The notes under the pieces: generated by a model
What the model was told of the DNA's origin: nothing
Seen by the model: only the letters and a program-made list of their open reading frames with translations
Database searches by the model: none
Shown: positions 37,544 to 49,524 of the stretch, one piece after another
Position numbering within the stretch: position 1 is the stretch's first letter
Layout of the letters: every line of letters begins with the position of its first letter
Assembly: GCA_037389465.1 (NCBI GenBank)
Contig: JAZARR010000153.1
Span: forward strand, 8,698,501-8,762,500
From: Baylisascaris procyonis
Taxonomy: Eukaryota > Nematoda > Chromadorea > Rhabditida > Ascarididae
DNA: 64,000 bases
Direction of reading: 5' to 3'
Made by a program: the position numbers and the translations under genes

Positions 37544-40500
37544 GTGAGTGGATAATATTTTCTTATCATTCCGATTTTAGATGATTAAATATAAATAATC
37601 CTATTTTCGAGTATTAGAGGATAGATAGTGTGATGTGAATAATATATAAAATGCCGATGTTATTTTGGGAAATATATGGGGAGAGGGGTGTAAATAAGAT
37701 GCGAAGAAAACAATTGGCAAAAGACAGTGCAGTGATTAGGTAAATTGATAAAAGTGTTAAGGTTTAAAATTTTCGATTTTTTTTTATTTCTTTATGGATG
37801 GTTTTTGGCGATCATTTTAAGGCCTTTCTTTCTCTTTTCTTTTCTCTCTCTTTCTCTCTCTCTCTTTCTCTTTTAAAGGTTCTGGGTAGGTATTCTCACA
37901 TGAAAGTCATCGATAATCGATCTCCATAGAAATAAGCAATTTTTTATTATTATTCATATAATTAGAAATTAATTTTTTTGAATTTATTATTTAAATTATT
38001 TATGAAAATATTTTTTTTCAATTCATATAATTATTTATAGGTAATTTTTCAATGAAAATAAATTGTTCGGAATTAAAAGTGCAATTTTTATGATTATAGA
38101 ATAGAGAATGTGATCGAGAGTGCACGTCAAATGAAACGCGTTCATGGATTTCCGGTTGGTGAACCAGCAAATGCAGCGCCCCTTCGAACGGCTATTAATC
38201 AGGTATCGTTGATAGACTATATGTTTCCGCATAAAGAGGGTGCAATATCAATATGCTAATTTTCTTTCCCTATAAATTTAAATATTTCCGCCTAAGTTTG
38301 AAATTTATAGTTGCTAATGTTGTTTAAAAAATTAAAAAAAATTTTTTTTGTTTATAGAAATGTTACTTTGATTCAGAAGGGGAATAAATAAAATTGTAGG
38401 GGTTTCTTTTAGATAAAGCATCAGTATTGACGTCTGTGACCAGAAATTTGCAATTTTTAGAATCATTAAACATTAAAAACTTGTACTAAATTTTGCACTA
38501 TTTTTTATTTGTTTTCAATAATATTCATATTAATTTTGCATAGTTATTTGTAATCATTACATGTGTTCGTTTTTGAACTTTCTTTATTTAAATAGATTCA
38601 CATAACCCTTAGATAATTTGCAATTAAGCATTAATTAACCTTCTCAGGTATGAGTTTAATTGTTGCTTTTTTTTTATTAAAATTGAGATTCCAATTTAAG
38701 CTACCTTAAACGACGACAAGCATTTGCATTCATATCATGAGATCTTTTAGCTACGTAGTGGGGTATTACTTGCTGTCCACTTACAGCTATTGACAACTGA
38801 TGGATACAACGATATCGCTTTATGATCAGCGTTGATAATGGTATCGATTATAAGAGGCGATTACCGTATAACCTCTAATAGAAGCCCTTTTTCGAAATAA
38901 TATTGAGTGAATATCATCGTAATTTAGTACGATCAAGGCAATAAATGTTGCTAAATTAAAGTTTTCTATTTCTGTTTATAGATATTTCAGAAGGAGTCAT
39001 TATTACAAGCTGGAGCCGGTCGTTATTCACCAGCCGTTAATCGAGGGGTTAATCCCACAACGGCTACTGTACAAACACCTATTGCCCAACAACAGCAACA
39101 AGCTGCTGCAGCTGCAGCTGCAGCTGCAGCTGTACAGATGCCACAATTACCACAACTTAACCAACTTACTGAGGTATCTATTTCTCTTTTTTTAGCCTTT
39201 TTTCCCTTCTAATGTAAAATTAAATTTTTCAACAAAATTTTCCAATATCGATAAATTTTAGGCGGAAAAAAGATCATAAGAATCATAGGATAAGCGTGAA
39301 TCATAGATAAAAATTTTCTAATATTCGACGAATTTTTCCAGGAAAAAGGTTTTTTTTCATCATAAAAATTCACGAAGCAATCTTGCCATATTATTTTCTC
39401 GGAAAAAAAAAGATTTTTCTTTTATTTTGCAAAATTTCATAATTTCTATCATTAAAAAATTTTTTTTTTCATTAGATTCATTATGCCTCATAAAATAAAT
39501 AAATTTTTGTCGTTTCCAAAATTCTAACGTATTTCTTTCGATAGTGTTTCTAATTTATTTATAGGCCCTTGTACAACAACAACGTTTCATGAGTTTAGCC
39601 GGCCGACAAGCCGGACAATTCACAGCCGAAGAGTTACATGCATTGCAACAACTTCAAAGACCTCTTCATCTTCATAATCCACTCATGCAACATGGCCTTC
39701 CAATGGGTATATTCGTTTATTTTTTTCACTAACTTTGAAACTTTTTTTTTGGAATTTCTATGTAGAATTATTTCGCATTATTTAAAATACGACAACTGTT
39801 CTATTGAAATCACTTTTTAAACTAGCAATTACATAGTTTTCATTTGTATTGTGTGTATTATTATCTTTGATTATTTCACATATCCTTCTGACGAAAAGCA
39901 TACGTTTTATGTTGTAAAATATAAATTTGCATGTATTGTATAATTTTTTTGAGTTATTTTATTCAATTTTATAAATGATGTTGTTAAATTTTATAGCTGT
40001 ACTATAAAGTTTTTATTATTATACTAATAAAGAAAGAATTATTTATATTGTTAAAGTTATATTTGGGAATGACGATTGAAATTATTGTAGGTGTTTTTCC
40101 GAATCTTGTTGCAAGTAGTGTCGCTAATCTATTGCCACCGAATGCGTCATTAGCTGCCGCTGTAGCGGCTTCAAGAAAGAGAGAGCACGATCTCGATGAT
40201 GTTAAGCCGGATGTTTATGGTAAAGTGCAACGAGGTTCGTTTTTTCACTATTTTTTTTCTATTCTCATTTTTTCGAAGAAAAACTTCCGCATTTTTAAAT
40301 GTGCGGAAGTTTTTTTTTTTTTTTTGAAAAATGGCAATAGGTACTATCTAGAAAAATTCCCCCCCCCCCTTCCTTCCCGGCATGTTCATTATTTATTTCC
40401 GCTAAATTTTTCATCAGTCTTCGTTTAGGAAGAAAGGGAAATAATTCAACGAAAAATTAAATTAAACTATTGCGATAAATTGAAGATTTTTCTATCATTA

Positions 40501-43500
40501 TTGCTGTTGTATTCTAATGATGTATATGTGTTTTGTTTTTTTTTGTTATATATCGGAGGTGCATTCATGTCCGTCGATTGACGACGGTGACATTTGTGAC
40601 GATGTACTGATAATATAGATGATCTGTCTCGACGCCGCACAATACAAGAAACTAGATATACATGCGCTCTAGTGCCACTATGCTGCCAACAAATGCTGCA
40701 TTTTTAGGTCGTAGTTGAATCGAGAGAACTGGTTCGACAACTTCCTTCCGATACTCTCGTTGTTGACTTCTTATGTCTTCCACTTCGTCATTCCTTTATA
40801 GATCTTTGTCCCTCTCGTCATTTTTGTTGTGCATACTGTTTGTCTCGTCGATTCGCCGTTTCTCTAGGCATCATTTTGCGGGTCTCGTTGAGTTTCTCTC
40901 GTTAACTTTTTATTCTTATTGACCCGTTATGAATACGGGTATGTCTGAGTTTCTTGAAATGACACAACAAATAGTGCCCAAGCTGGTACGCGTAAATAGC
41001 ACAGAAAATATGCTCGTAGAAATACAGTAGTAGAGGGAAAAAGAGAATATATGAGAGAATAGGCAAAAATTGGAGGCATTTAATTGAGGAGAGCATAAAA
41101 CGAAGAGAGGCATGACGATGAGAGAATTTGATAAAAAGGTATGATTGGGGGATTGATGAAGTTTGTTGACCCCGAACTTATGTATGTTATATGGGAAGGG
41201 AGTGTGTCTTTTTGCTGTCGAAGACCGGTTCCTGTACCATGTCGAGCGATGGCACAATCCCGAAGCTCGAAACGATCGACGTTTGCTCTTCTGTAGCCTG
41301 AATTCACCTCACACATTTGGCAAATAGAAGGGGTTGTATAGTGTCGCAAAGATGAAAAGCATATTAGAAAGTATTTTTGATAAGATTGAAGATAATCTTA
41401 TTGAAATTTCTTCCAGCTTTTATAAAATGACAGCCAGCTGCACCTAATTTGAGCATCGTCGTTTTCACGAATACCTTAATAAATGTGACAATCGGCAGAT
41501 GCCTTCCTTAGTGCTTGTCGATGCTTCAGATATTGTCTTTAAGTGATAGTCATCTTTTCGATAGCATCAAACCCGCTTCTAGTTGAGGCTGAACACCTGG
41601 CATGGCTTAATATTCCGCTACGTGACAGCCGCAAAATGATTGTTAATTTTCTCTAAATTTCGTTTATGTCATTAAGCTTAATTATTTCATCAAATTCCAT
41701 CAAGTTCTCAGTCAAGTTTTTTTTTAATTCTCTCAAAATTCATTTTCTCAAAAATTTTTTACTCTCCGCCACTTCTATTTAAGTTGGTCTTTTAATATTA
41801 GAGATCGACAGCCTAAGTCTACAAATTTCTATATGATCGGTTAAATTTGATAGATTCATATCGATTGTTTTAAATAGAAGTGTTTGCTATTGCAATGCTA
41901 TGTTGACATGTGCGTATATATTTTTGGGGTTAAACAACGGTGGAACCGGTCTTGATTAGAGTGACACCTGCTTCGTGTCACGTCGCTCAATTTTATGCCC
42001 TCAGGCAAGCGTATATTTCTTGCGACTTGCACGTGTCGTACACTAATGTCGTTCGTTCAATGACCTTCCTATATACGCGCGATTTCTGTATGCACTCAAT
42101 GCCGTTGTTGCATTTCCCCTTAAAATGTGCGCGATAAATAACAGAAATAAACACATAACATATGCAATAGCGATATTTATGCGTATAATGGGATTTGTAC
42201 TTGGTGAAAGGGGGTATAGAATGGAGGGGGTATGGGAAGGAGTGAGTATGTAGGGGAGGGGGAATAAAGAACTCATCAGTGATATAGGAGTCATGTTGAC
42301 TGTTACTTACCTCAATAATATTTTGAATGTGTCGTATAGCAGTGAAAAACTTTTTAAATCATATTTCAACAAACTAAATCACTTTGCATTTTTTTTTTAA
42401 TAATTTGTATATAGATGTTAAACAGCTTTCTTCCGGAATCTTAAAAAATTTTTCACTTGAAAAACAATCAAAATTTGCTCAATTCCTCTCTATTCAATAT
42501 GGATTCTATTCCACAAAAATGTTTAAACTTTCTTGAATAGATGTGCTGAATATCGTCTATATTAAGTGAAAATTTAGTGTACTTTAGCTGAAATATCAAT
42601 TCAGTGGGGATACTATCTCACTTATCAATTGAGGTAGATCTATTTTTGCATTAAAAGTACGGAAAATTAGGGATTTGAGGCAAGGATCGTCGTCTTTGTT
42701 TTTTTTTTTTGGGGGGGGGGGGGGATTATGATTTGTTGGTTTTATTCATTTGATTTATTGACTTCATTTATTAGACGGAAAAATGTTATAGGAAATATTT
42801 CTTTTCGTATAATATCATAGTTTATGCATACATTAGCAATTATACATAGCAATATCAATAGCAAAATTATAAAACACCCTCCTATAATAAAAAAGAATTT
42901 TATAGATTATTTACCTGGAATAGGTATATTAATCAACTTAAACCTAGGGAGAGAGATTTAGGCATTTCGAATATTATGGATAATAAGCGATAAGTAGTTT
43001 CTTTTTCTTTTTTTTTTATAATTATAGGGAGATCATTGTAGATCGTTGAAAAAAAAATTTTTGTATAATATGCAGTAACTATGTAATTTCCGAGAAATTT
43101 CCGACCAATTGACTATATTCGTGACTTGTTGTAGTTTTATCGCGCTTCCATGAATCCATCTTTCTTCCGTTTTTTTTGCATTCCAGGAATTCACCTCCCA
43201 CTCAGCCTTCCGTCACCTCCCTCCCCCTCTGTGCTTCTATAAAATATTCTGCTCTCACTAGATCACTGCTACAATAGAAACTATTCGTTCAGCATAGTTT
43301 TTAAGCGAAAAGTTTGATGAAATTACGTTAGAAACGATATAGAGTTAAATCTAAACTCTACGATCAGTGATCTTTTCTGAATACTTGTTAGATATAGGGG
43401 AAGTGGATACGATAGTAACATAAAGTTTATCCCACTACCACCACCTCATTTGACTATCTGACGTTATTCGGTGGTGATCGGATGGGGTGATGTTTTGATT

Positions 43501-46500
43501 TGATAGAGCGCCAACGAAGAAACTTTGAAAATGAGGGCATAAATATCGGTTATTATACGCTTGGATGGAGGAGGGGGGGGGAGCATGAATGGGAATCATC
43601 TAAATTAGGGTTGTCGTTAATGCTGCACAAACAATACTCATATATTGTCTATGTGTATACACGGCATAAGGCCAATGAACCCGACATGTGCTGTCGAATT
43701 GGTTTTGGGGGGTTCACGATGGTCATTCGACATTTGAAGCATCTCAAATCGCCTATTCCTATCAGATTGGCCTCATTTCGTCGATAAAACACTCATTTTC
43801 TTCTTTTTTTTGAGAAAATGTTTTGCTTTGTGCAATAAAAATGGGGCTTTTTCAAGCACAAAAAGCAAAGAGAATATGATTAATATTTAAGAATAATATA
43901 TTAAATCATCAAAACGAAAGTAACGATAAGTAGTGAATGGCGACATAAATTGTTTTGCAAAATTAAGCTGCGAAAGAAAGAATGAGACTCATATCAGCCT
44001 CTCCTCTAAACATTTTTTCTATGCTTGGTTTCAAATTCAATAGTAGCTCTTGAGGATCTATAATGATGTTTAACAATACAAAACAATACACCTGTGTTAT
44101 ACTTGGATGGGTATTCGTTGCGTGCGTTATGACTCTTGTTAATCGTTTTTAATAGCGCAAACTATTCATATTTTGCAATCAATGAGTAGTAGATTAATGA
44201 AACATTATATATAGTGAAGCTATTTATATTTATTTCTTAACCAAAAATAAAATTATTTAGAGTGAAATTTGATATTTAAGACGTAATTTTATTGAATTTT
44301 TTCTTTTCAAGTATTTCAAGAATGAAAACTTTCCACAGTTTTTTTTATTATCAGAAAAATTATAATTTCAATTACTCTCAAATTAGAGAAAAATATTTGT
44401 TGTTTTTTTTTTTAAATATTAATTTTGGAAAAATAGAAAAAAATTTTTTTTCTAATATGGAAAAGGTTACTCTCATTTTATTGTTGTTTTATTTCGTAGA
44501 CGCCGATGAACTCATCGTCGTCTACATTTAAATAACTGGTTTTTATTACGATACGGAAAAATATGTATCTCTAAAAGAAGAAAATTGAGAATTTCGGCGA
44601 AATATTTTACAGAAATGTAGCAATCACGTACGATAAACGCATGAACTAATTTATCGTGATACACTAACAAATGAACAGAAAACAATATTTCTTTGACTGA
44701 TTGACCTTGATTACCTGCTTAACTGAACATTCAACAATTATAAAAACCGGCCAACCGATTGATGGTCTTTAATAAAAATTAGTAAATTTGAAAAAAGAAA
44801 ACTTTTTTCAAAACAAGTTGGAAAATTCAGAAAAAAAAATTCGTCGCTTTATATGAGTTTTAATGCGAATATCACTTGAAACAAAAGCATCATGCCGTTA
44901 AAAGTGAATTGACTACAGAGAATATAGCCCCGCATAGAGTGTAATTTTAACTGTCATCATAAAAGTTGCAATTTTTGCAATATTATTTCAAAGAGTTGTA
45001 AATATTTTATTTTAGAGGAGATCTTGCAAGTCTGAAGATAAATTACTGCATATTGTTTGATTATTGAAATTTTCATCGCTTAAATATGTAATTCTATTAA
45101 TTTTATTGAGATTTTTTATTGCAAAAATTGTATTTCTGTACATTATTTATTGAATCAATGAATTTGCATTTTTTTAGTGAAATAATTTTTTATTAACTAT
45201 TAAAAAATATTTTTATGCAAATTTTGCGATTTTTTCTCCTGAAAGTATTATTTGATTTTTGAAATTTGCATAAGAATTTATTTTATCATTATTTTATGTA
45301 ATATTTATTGTATTTATTTCTTATGAGGAGTCAAAATAATAGTGTTATATTTATTATATTTATTATATTTATTATTATATTTTTTATATGCCTTGCAATT
45401 ATATGATTAATGAGGAGTCAAAATAATAATTGCTCATTGAATGCCTCTCTAATTATGAACACACTAAATTAGATGAGTTGATGTCGATAACGAAAAGCAT
45501 GTTAAACAGGTTATGTGTGCATTGATCGTTTCACCTTAACTTACCTTTGTATTATCTCTCGAAATTGTTCCTCTGACGTCATTTTGCACAAAATTCCGGT
45601 TTTCTGTAAAGCATACGTCTCGTATCGTCTCTTTCTGCTCTACACTGATTTTTTTCTTCTTTTTTTTTTGTTAGTACACTTTCCGTCCAATTTTTTTCCG
45701 CTTTTACATCCGGGACTAAAACATTTTCAAATTAAACTTATTGATAAGGGTAGATGTGGAATATAATTAAGTGTTTATTATTATTGATTTCATTGATTTT
45801 ATTATGCTAAAAATTTTTGCATATTCAAATGGGGTAATATTTACATACAGTATAAGATAGATTTAAAGCCCTCCTCCTGCAATACAAGAGCATTTGAGAA
45901 TGGCTGTTATCCTCTTTTTTATTGATTCTCTCTATCAATACTCCTCAATGATGCGTTGATAAATTCTAAAATAGCCACACAAGTTTAATAAATTTCATAA
46001 CGGTGGCAGTGTAAATAATCATATGACGTTTTATATGTATCATACGTTATCTACTATGAGTGAGTAATTGCTGCATCTCGAGAACTGAGCAATTTTTTGG
46101 GAAAAAAAGACAAAAAGTTTTCCCACACGGGAAATTTTTAATAGTTGCCACCAATGGTTGAAGGGCTATCATTCGATTTTTATATTAAATATTTCAAATC
46201 ATTGTTCACTTTCCTCACTCTCTAATATGTAAATTTCTGATAAAATTCAAATTTTCGGCTCATTTGCATTTATGCAATATAATCAAACAGTTCTCTTATA
46301 ATGAGATGGAAAAAGGATAGGGAAATAGAAAGAATTTAAATGAATATTATTTAAAATATTATTCTTGTCGAACTATTTGAATATTTATTCTTTTTTTATG
46401 CTCCGATTTTTTTGATCGCTAATATATCAATAGTTTTTTTTCGGAATTCGATATTATTGATTGTAATATCTATAAGAAATTAATTAAATGCTAATAATTT

Positions 46501-48732
46501 TATAAATTTAGGTGATGCACAAACGACTTCTGTATCGCCCACATCGACGCATAGTCCCGATCATGCCGGTCATAATGGCACAAATCGAAGGACATTTAAT
46601 AATGCACAAGGGTGAGTCATAGTTGCTTTCATTACATTTATGAATTAGGTAATCGTAGGGGAGAGTCTCAGAACCGCTACTCCAATTCTTTTTTTTTGGC
46701 ATATAGAAATGATCTTTTTTCAAGTCTCTTCGTATCGTAACTGTCGTGCTCTTATAACGTTTCGGTCACTCTAATTCCTTCAGGTTTGTCGTTGTTGTTA
46801 GAATGTAATGCTTCATCGCTAACAATTGCTAATTTGAGGGTGCGACGGCTCGTTTGACCTTTTTCCGACACATTTACGATTATGTTTACTAAAATACTCA
46901 ATTAGCCGGAGTTCCCAACTGTTACTTGAGGTTAAAGGTCAAGTTTGATCACTAAATTATGCCTACATTATTTGTAAAAGTTCGAGATGTTGCCCTAATA
47001 ACTGATACTTTCAGTAATGAACGAGTGTTGAAGTGTACACTTTGTCATGAACGCCTTGAGGATACACATTTTGTGCAATGCCCATCAGTATCGGCACATA
47101 AATTCTGTTTCCCTTGCTCAAAGGAAAGTATTAAAAAGCAAAGCAGTGCTCAGGTATCGCAATGTTTCCTTTATTATTTTCTCTTATTTATCTACTTTTT
47201 CATAAACGAACCGGGTAATTAAGGTTGAAATTTTTCTTCAATGCTTAAATGCTCGAAATTTCTAGTTCAGCGCATTTCTCAGTTGTTGCAATATTTGCTT
47301 GTGCAGGTGTATTTTCCTCTTCGAAAATATTTTTAAAAAAATTTTTCATTGTATTATTGATTGTTGTTGTTTTATTTATCTATTTACGGTAGTCCAAAGT
47401 AGTATATATTAGGCCGGATATCACTCTCTAATTCACTGCTTTACTTGTTCAAATCGCACCTTGGGGGTTGTAGTTGTTTTGTTTTTTTTTTAATGGAGGA
47501 AATTGAAATCTAAAAGATAATAGGTATTAATTATGAAGTATTAATAAAATTTATAATTGTTTTTCTTATTGTGATGTGTTGTAATGTTGAGGATTTTTTC
47601 TTGCAAATAGAATGTCCTTGCAGGAAGTTTATTGTCCGTCAGGTGAAAAATGTCCTTTGGTTGGTTCACAGACACCTTGGGCATTTATGCAAGGTGAGAT
47701 TGCCACCATTTTGGGTGAAGATTTTGAGCAATTCAAAAAGGATCGTGAAACAACGCTTCTTTCAAATAATCTCACAAATAATGGCACACAGGTATGTGCA
47801 TATGTTTATCTCTCCTTTTATTTTTATTTATTTATTTATTTATTTATTGCTTGTAATATATTCGCCTATATTTTATTTCTTGGAAATCATTGAAGCAAAT
47901 TTGCTCTAAATTGGTTTCATAGTAAAATAGTCCAAGTATGGAGAATATTTAAATAAATATTTTGTTGAATACGAACAGTTTTAATGTTTTATTTTATATT
48001 TGGTAATATAGAATTATCTCTATAAGGCAACACCTTATAGATAAAATATCAATAATTCATTCTGTACGATGGCGATTTAATATCGTTTTTATACAAATTA
48101 TTAGTAAGCTAGAAAAAAGGACATTATAATATCAAAAAATCTGAAATGCTTTATGCAAAACCCATAATAAGGATGTTACTATCGATAAATATGGGTTCTG
48201 AAACAATTCAGGAAAATGCCCATAAAAGAACTTAGGTTCGAGGTTTTAGTTTTTTCTTGTGTAAAAATTTTTCGATTATGTAACCTTTGTGACGATTCCG
48301 GTAAAGTTCGTAAATAAAAGTTTTGCCTAAGGCATTTTTTATTAAAAATAAGTAGGGAAATGAGCGATTTTACTGTTTTTGTTGAAATGTTTTCGATAAA
48401 TTAGGAATTATTCACCGTGAGAAGTGTACATTCTTCCAGCTTTTGCGTTTTTCGGCCACATGATATTGTCACGTGGCGCAAATGTCAGCCAGCCTTATCG
48501 TGACATTTCAAGTCTAATCAATTCACTCCAACCAAATGAAGTTTTTGAATCATTTTAGATTGGTTGTTAATAAGCTGATTCCGAAATTATTAGGTGCTGC
48601 TAAATGTTAAGAAGCAAATTTTTAAGTCGATCTTGATTCAACTCTTAAAAAATATTGCTTTGATAATTTCCCTTACAAAAATATACCTTTCAGGTAGTGA
48701 AATTTGCCTGTACGTCGAATTATTTAAAAAAA

Positions 48733-48796
<64 letters not shown>

Positions 48797-48936
48797 GTGC
48801 ATATTTGCAGATAAATCTTAGCACAAATACGGCAGCACAACAAAATTCACCGGCTTCTACAACGACGAGTGTAGCATCATCGAATAGTGGTAATGCTCCG
48901 TCATCTAGTTCCACACAACTTGTCGCCCTTAATTGA
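37317..48936 (+). CDS. IRF2BP: IRF2BP-family transcriptional corepressor, 9 coding exons
   Basis: Joined coding exons: 37317-37543, 38100-38202, 38982-39173, 39565-39706, 40091-40219, 46512-46611, 47015-47153, 47624-47791 and 48811-48936. They give about 441 aa, and all junctions keep frame with GT...AG introns. Seen: an N-terminal zinc finger with Cys44, Cys47, Cys65 and Cys68 and the family signature WAM...[15 protein letters not shown]; a linker with poly-Asn (about 18-34), poly-Gln (146-150), poly-Ala (151-160) and a basic RKR stretch; and a C-terminal C3HC4 RING with Cys305, Cys308, Cys320, His326, Cys329, Cys332, Cys348 and Cys354, followed by [13 protein letters not shown]. Known of the family: vertebrate IRF2BP1, IRF2BP2 and IRF2BPL and fly Pits are nuclear corepressors, and the RING can act as an E3 ligase. 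The length is shorter than the vertebrate proteins (about 580-800 aa). Start: the first ATG before the finger. A 3' splice-like TTTAG at 37301-37305 suggests a 5' UTR exon further upstream. The identity is near certain; the exon 5 end is the least certain junction. Confidence 0.95.
38100..38202 (+). CDS. IRF2BP: IRF2BP exon 2: end of zinc-finger module
   Basis: Begins after TTATAG and completes Arg76. It then reads [20 protein letters not shown], the conserved helical tail of the IRF2BP zinc-finger module (human: VEFVIETARQLKRAHGF). It ends with AINQ in phase 0 before the donor GTATCG. Confidence 0.92.
38982..39173 (+). CDS. IRF2BP: IRF2BP exon 3: Gln/Ala-rich linker
   Basis: Starts after TTTATAG (phase 0, IFQKES) and ends NQLTE before GTATCT. 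It carries five Gln then ten Ala codons; the Ala tract is mostly alternating GCT and GCA, i.e. a hexanucleotide repeat that could vary in length. A second in-frame acceptor (TTTCAG at 38985-38990) would drop the first three residues. Confidence 0.88.
39565..39706 (+). CDS. IRF2BP: IRF2BP exon 4: linker
   Basis: Starts after TTTATAG with [18 protein letters not shown] and ends LMQHGLPM plus one base (phase 1) before the donor GTATAT. It is Gln-, His- and Leu-rich with no catalytic motif. The phase-1 end joins exon 5 to give Gly-Val-Phe-Pro. Confidence 0.87.
40091..40219 (+). CDS. IRF2BP: IRF2BP exon 5: linker with basic RKR stretch
   Basis: Starts after ATTGTAG and reads [20 protein letters not shown], then an Ala-rich run, [16 protein letters not shown] and one base. 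Two donors fit the frame equally: GTAAAG at 40220 (used here; GTA/GTG is the rule at every other donor in both genes) and GTTCGT at 40235, which would add five residues. The SRKRE run could be a nuclear localisation signal and sits where vertebrate proteins have KRKPS-type sequence. Confidence 0.82.
40281..40312. repeat. 11-bp hairpin at the start of IRF2BP intron 5
   Basis: AAACTTCCGCA (40281-40291) pairs with TGCGGAAGTTT (40302-40312) across a 10-base A/T loop and is followed by a T run. It starts about 60 bases after the preferred exon 5 donor, 46 after the alternative one. Confidence 0.8.
44496..44525. repeat. 30-bp near-perfect palindrome in intron 5
   Basis: GTAGACGCCGATGA and TCATCGTCGTCTAC form 14-base arms with one mismatch and a 2-base centre. 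Confidence 0.75.
46512..46611 (+). CDS. IRF2BP: IRF2BP exon 6: Ser/Thr-rich linker
   Basis: Follows a 6.3-kb intron and begins after AATTTAG. It reads (G)[19 protein letters not shown] and ends NNAQG in phase 2 before a consensus GTGAGT. The short SP-rich stretch matches the position of the SP/NG-rich linker before the RING in vertebrate IRF2BP proteins. Confidence 0.85.
47015..47153 (+). CDS. IRF2BP: IRF2BP exon 7: first half of RING finger
   Basis: Starts after ACTTTCAG and ends SSAQ in phase 0 before GTATCG. It carries [20 protein letters not shown], then AHKFCFPC, i.e. six of the eight zinc ligands of the C3HC4 RING. The string is nearly invariant with vertebrate IRF2BP proteins, which makes this the strongest single identifier of the gene. 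Confidence 0.95.
47624..47791 (+). CDS. IRF2BP: IRF2BP exon 8: second half of RING finger
   Basis: Starts after CCTTGCAG in phase 0 with [14 protein letters not shown] (the last two RING cysteines), then [20 protein letters not shown] and an acidic/basic stretch. It ends NNGTQ before GTATGT. The upstream AAATAG at 47605-47610 is a competing acceptor but would break the conserved join. Confidence 0.94.
48736..48789. repeat. (TA)27 microsatellite in IRF2BP intron 8
   Basis: 54 uninterrupted bases ending 21 bases before the exon 9 boundary, occupying the place of the branch-point/polypyrimidine region. Confidence 0.97.
48811..48936 (+). CDS. IRF2BP: IRF2BP exon 9: Ser/Thr-rich C terminus
   Basis: Starts after ATTTGCAG, which lies 22 bases beyond a 54-base (TA)n run. 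It encodes 41 residues rich in Ser, Thr and Asn, ending [11 protein letters not shown] and TGA. The tail has no counterpart I recognise in vertebrate members, so this exon is supported by splice signals and frame rather than by homology. Confidence 0.75.
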   Translation: MNLSTNTAAQQNSPASTTTSVASSNSGNAPSSSSTQLVALN

Positions 48937-49446
48937 ACCTCTTGATAGGTTCAATTATCGCAAGGCTATACTTTCAGCGATTTTTTGCACTCAGGTGAAA
49001 CAATGCAGCAAAGCTACAAATACATTCATATACTCTATCGTTGAAATGCTGTTACAGCGAAACGTTGTGTCAAATGCTTTGATATCCGCCCTCTAAGATT
49101 TATAGCACCCGATGTTTTGCATTCCCTCTTGCTGACCACCCTCCCCCTCTCCTCATTGCCCTCCCCTCCCTTCTATCTATCGTGACTTCCGAAATGGTAA
49201 CTTTTTAGCATTATATGTGTCCATGGTCATTTCTATATCGTTCACTCAATTTTTGATTATATCAAAAATCTAAGAATAATTGGCCATAAATTTTCAAACG
49301 AAACATATATTAGGCTATGAAGGCTAAAATACTCAAATTTTAAAAAACTATAGCTAGTGGCAAGATGTACTCAAAGATTATCTATCCACTGATAGCCGAG
49401 ATTATGAAGTTGAAGCTGTTGAGTTGAGCCGGAAAATGTGTTGTAA

Positions 49447-49447
<1 letters not shown>

Positions 49448-49520
<73 letters not shown>
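49448..49520. repeat. (TA)36 microsatellite
   Basis: About 73 uninterrupted bases of TA dinucleotide downstream of IRF2BP. Confidence 0.98.

Positions 49521-49524
<4 letters not shown>

Larger units (their letters stand above)
40220..46511 (+). other. IRF2BP intron 5 (6.3 kb)
   Basis: The largest intron, between the linker exons. It holds no recognisable exon. Visible content: a hairpin at 40281-40312, a relatively GC-rich stretch (about 40,560-42,270), a G run at 42709-42724, a near-palindrome at 44496-44525 and an 18-base direct repeat (about 45323 and 45410) flanking AT-rich TTTA-type sequence. Open frames in it (for example 43500-43787) resemble nothing I know. Confidence 0.7.

Noticed and set aside
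40902..41096. Minus-strand peptide with RHTRIHNG, resembling a C2H2 zinc-finger linker
   Set aside because: The expected Cys-x2-4-Cys and His spacing is absent, and it lies within an intron on the opposite strand; chance resemblance.
43500..43787. 95-codon open frame in IRF2BP intron 5
   Set aside because: No recognisable domain, no matching splice signals in the gene's frame, and it includes a G run; treated as chance.
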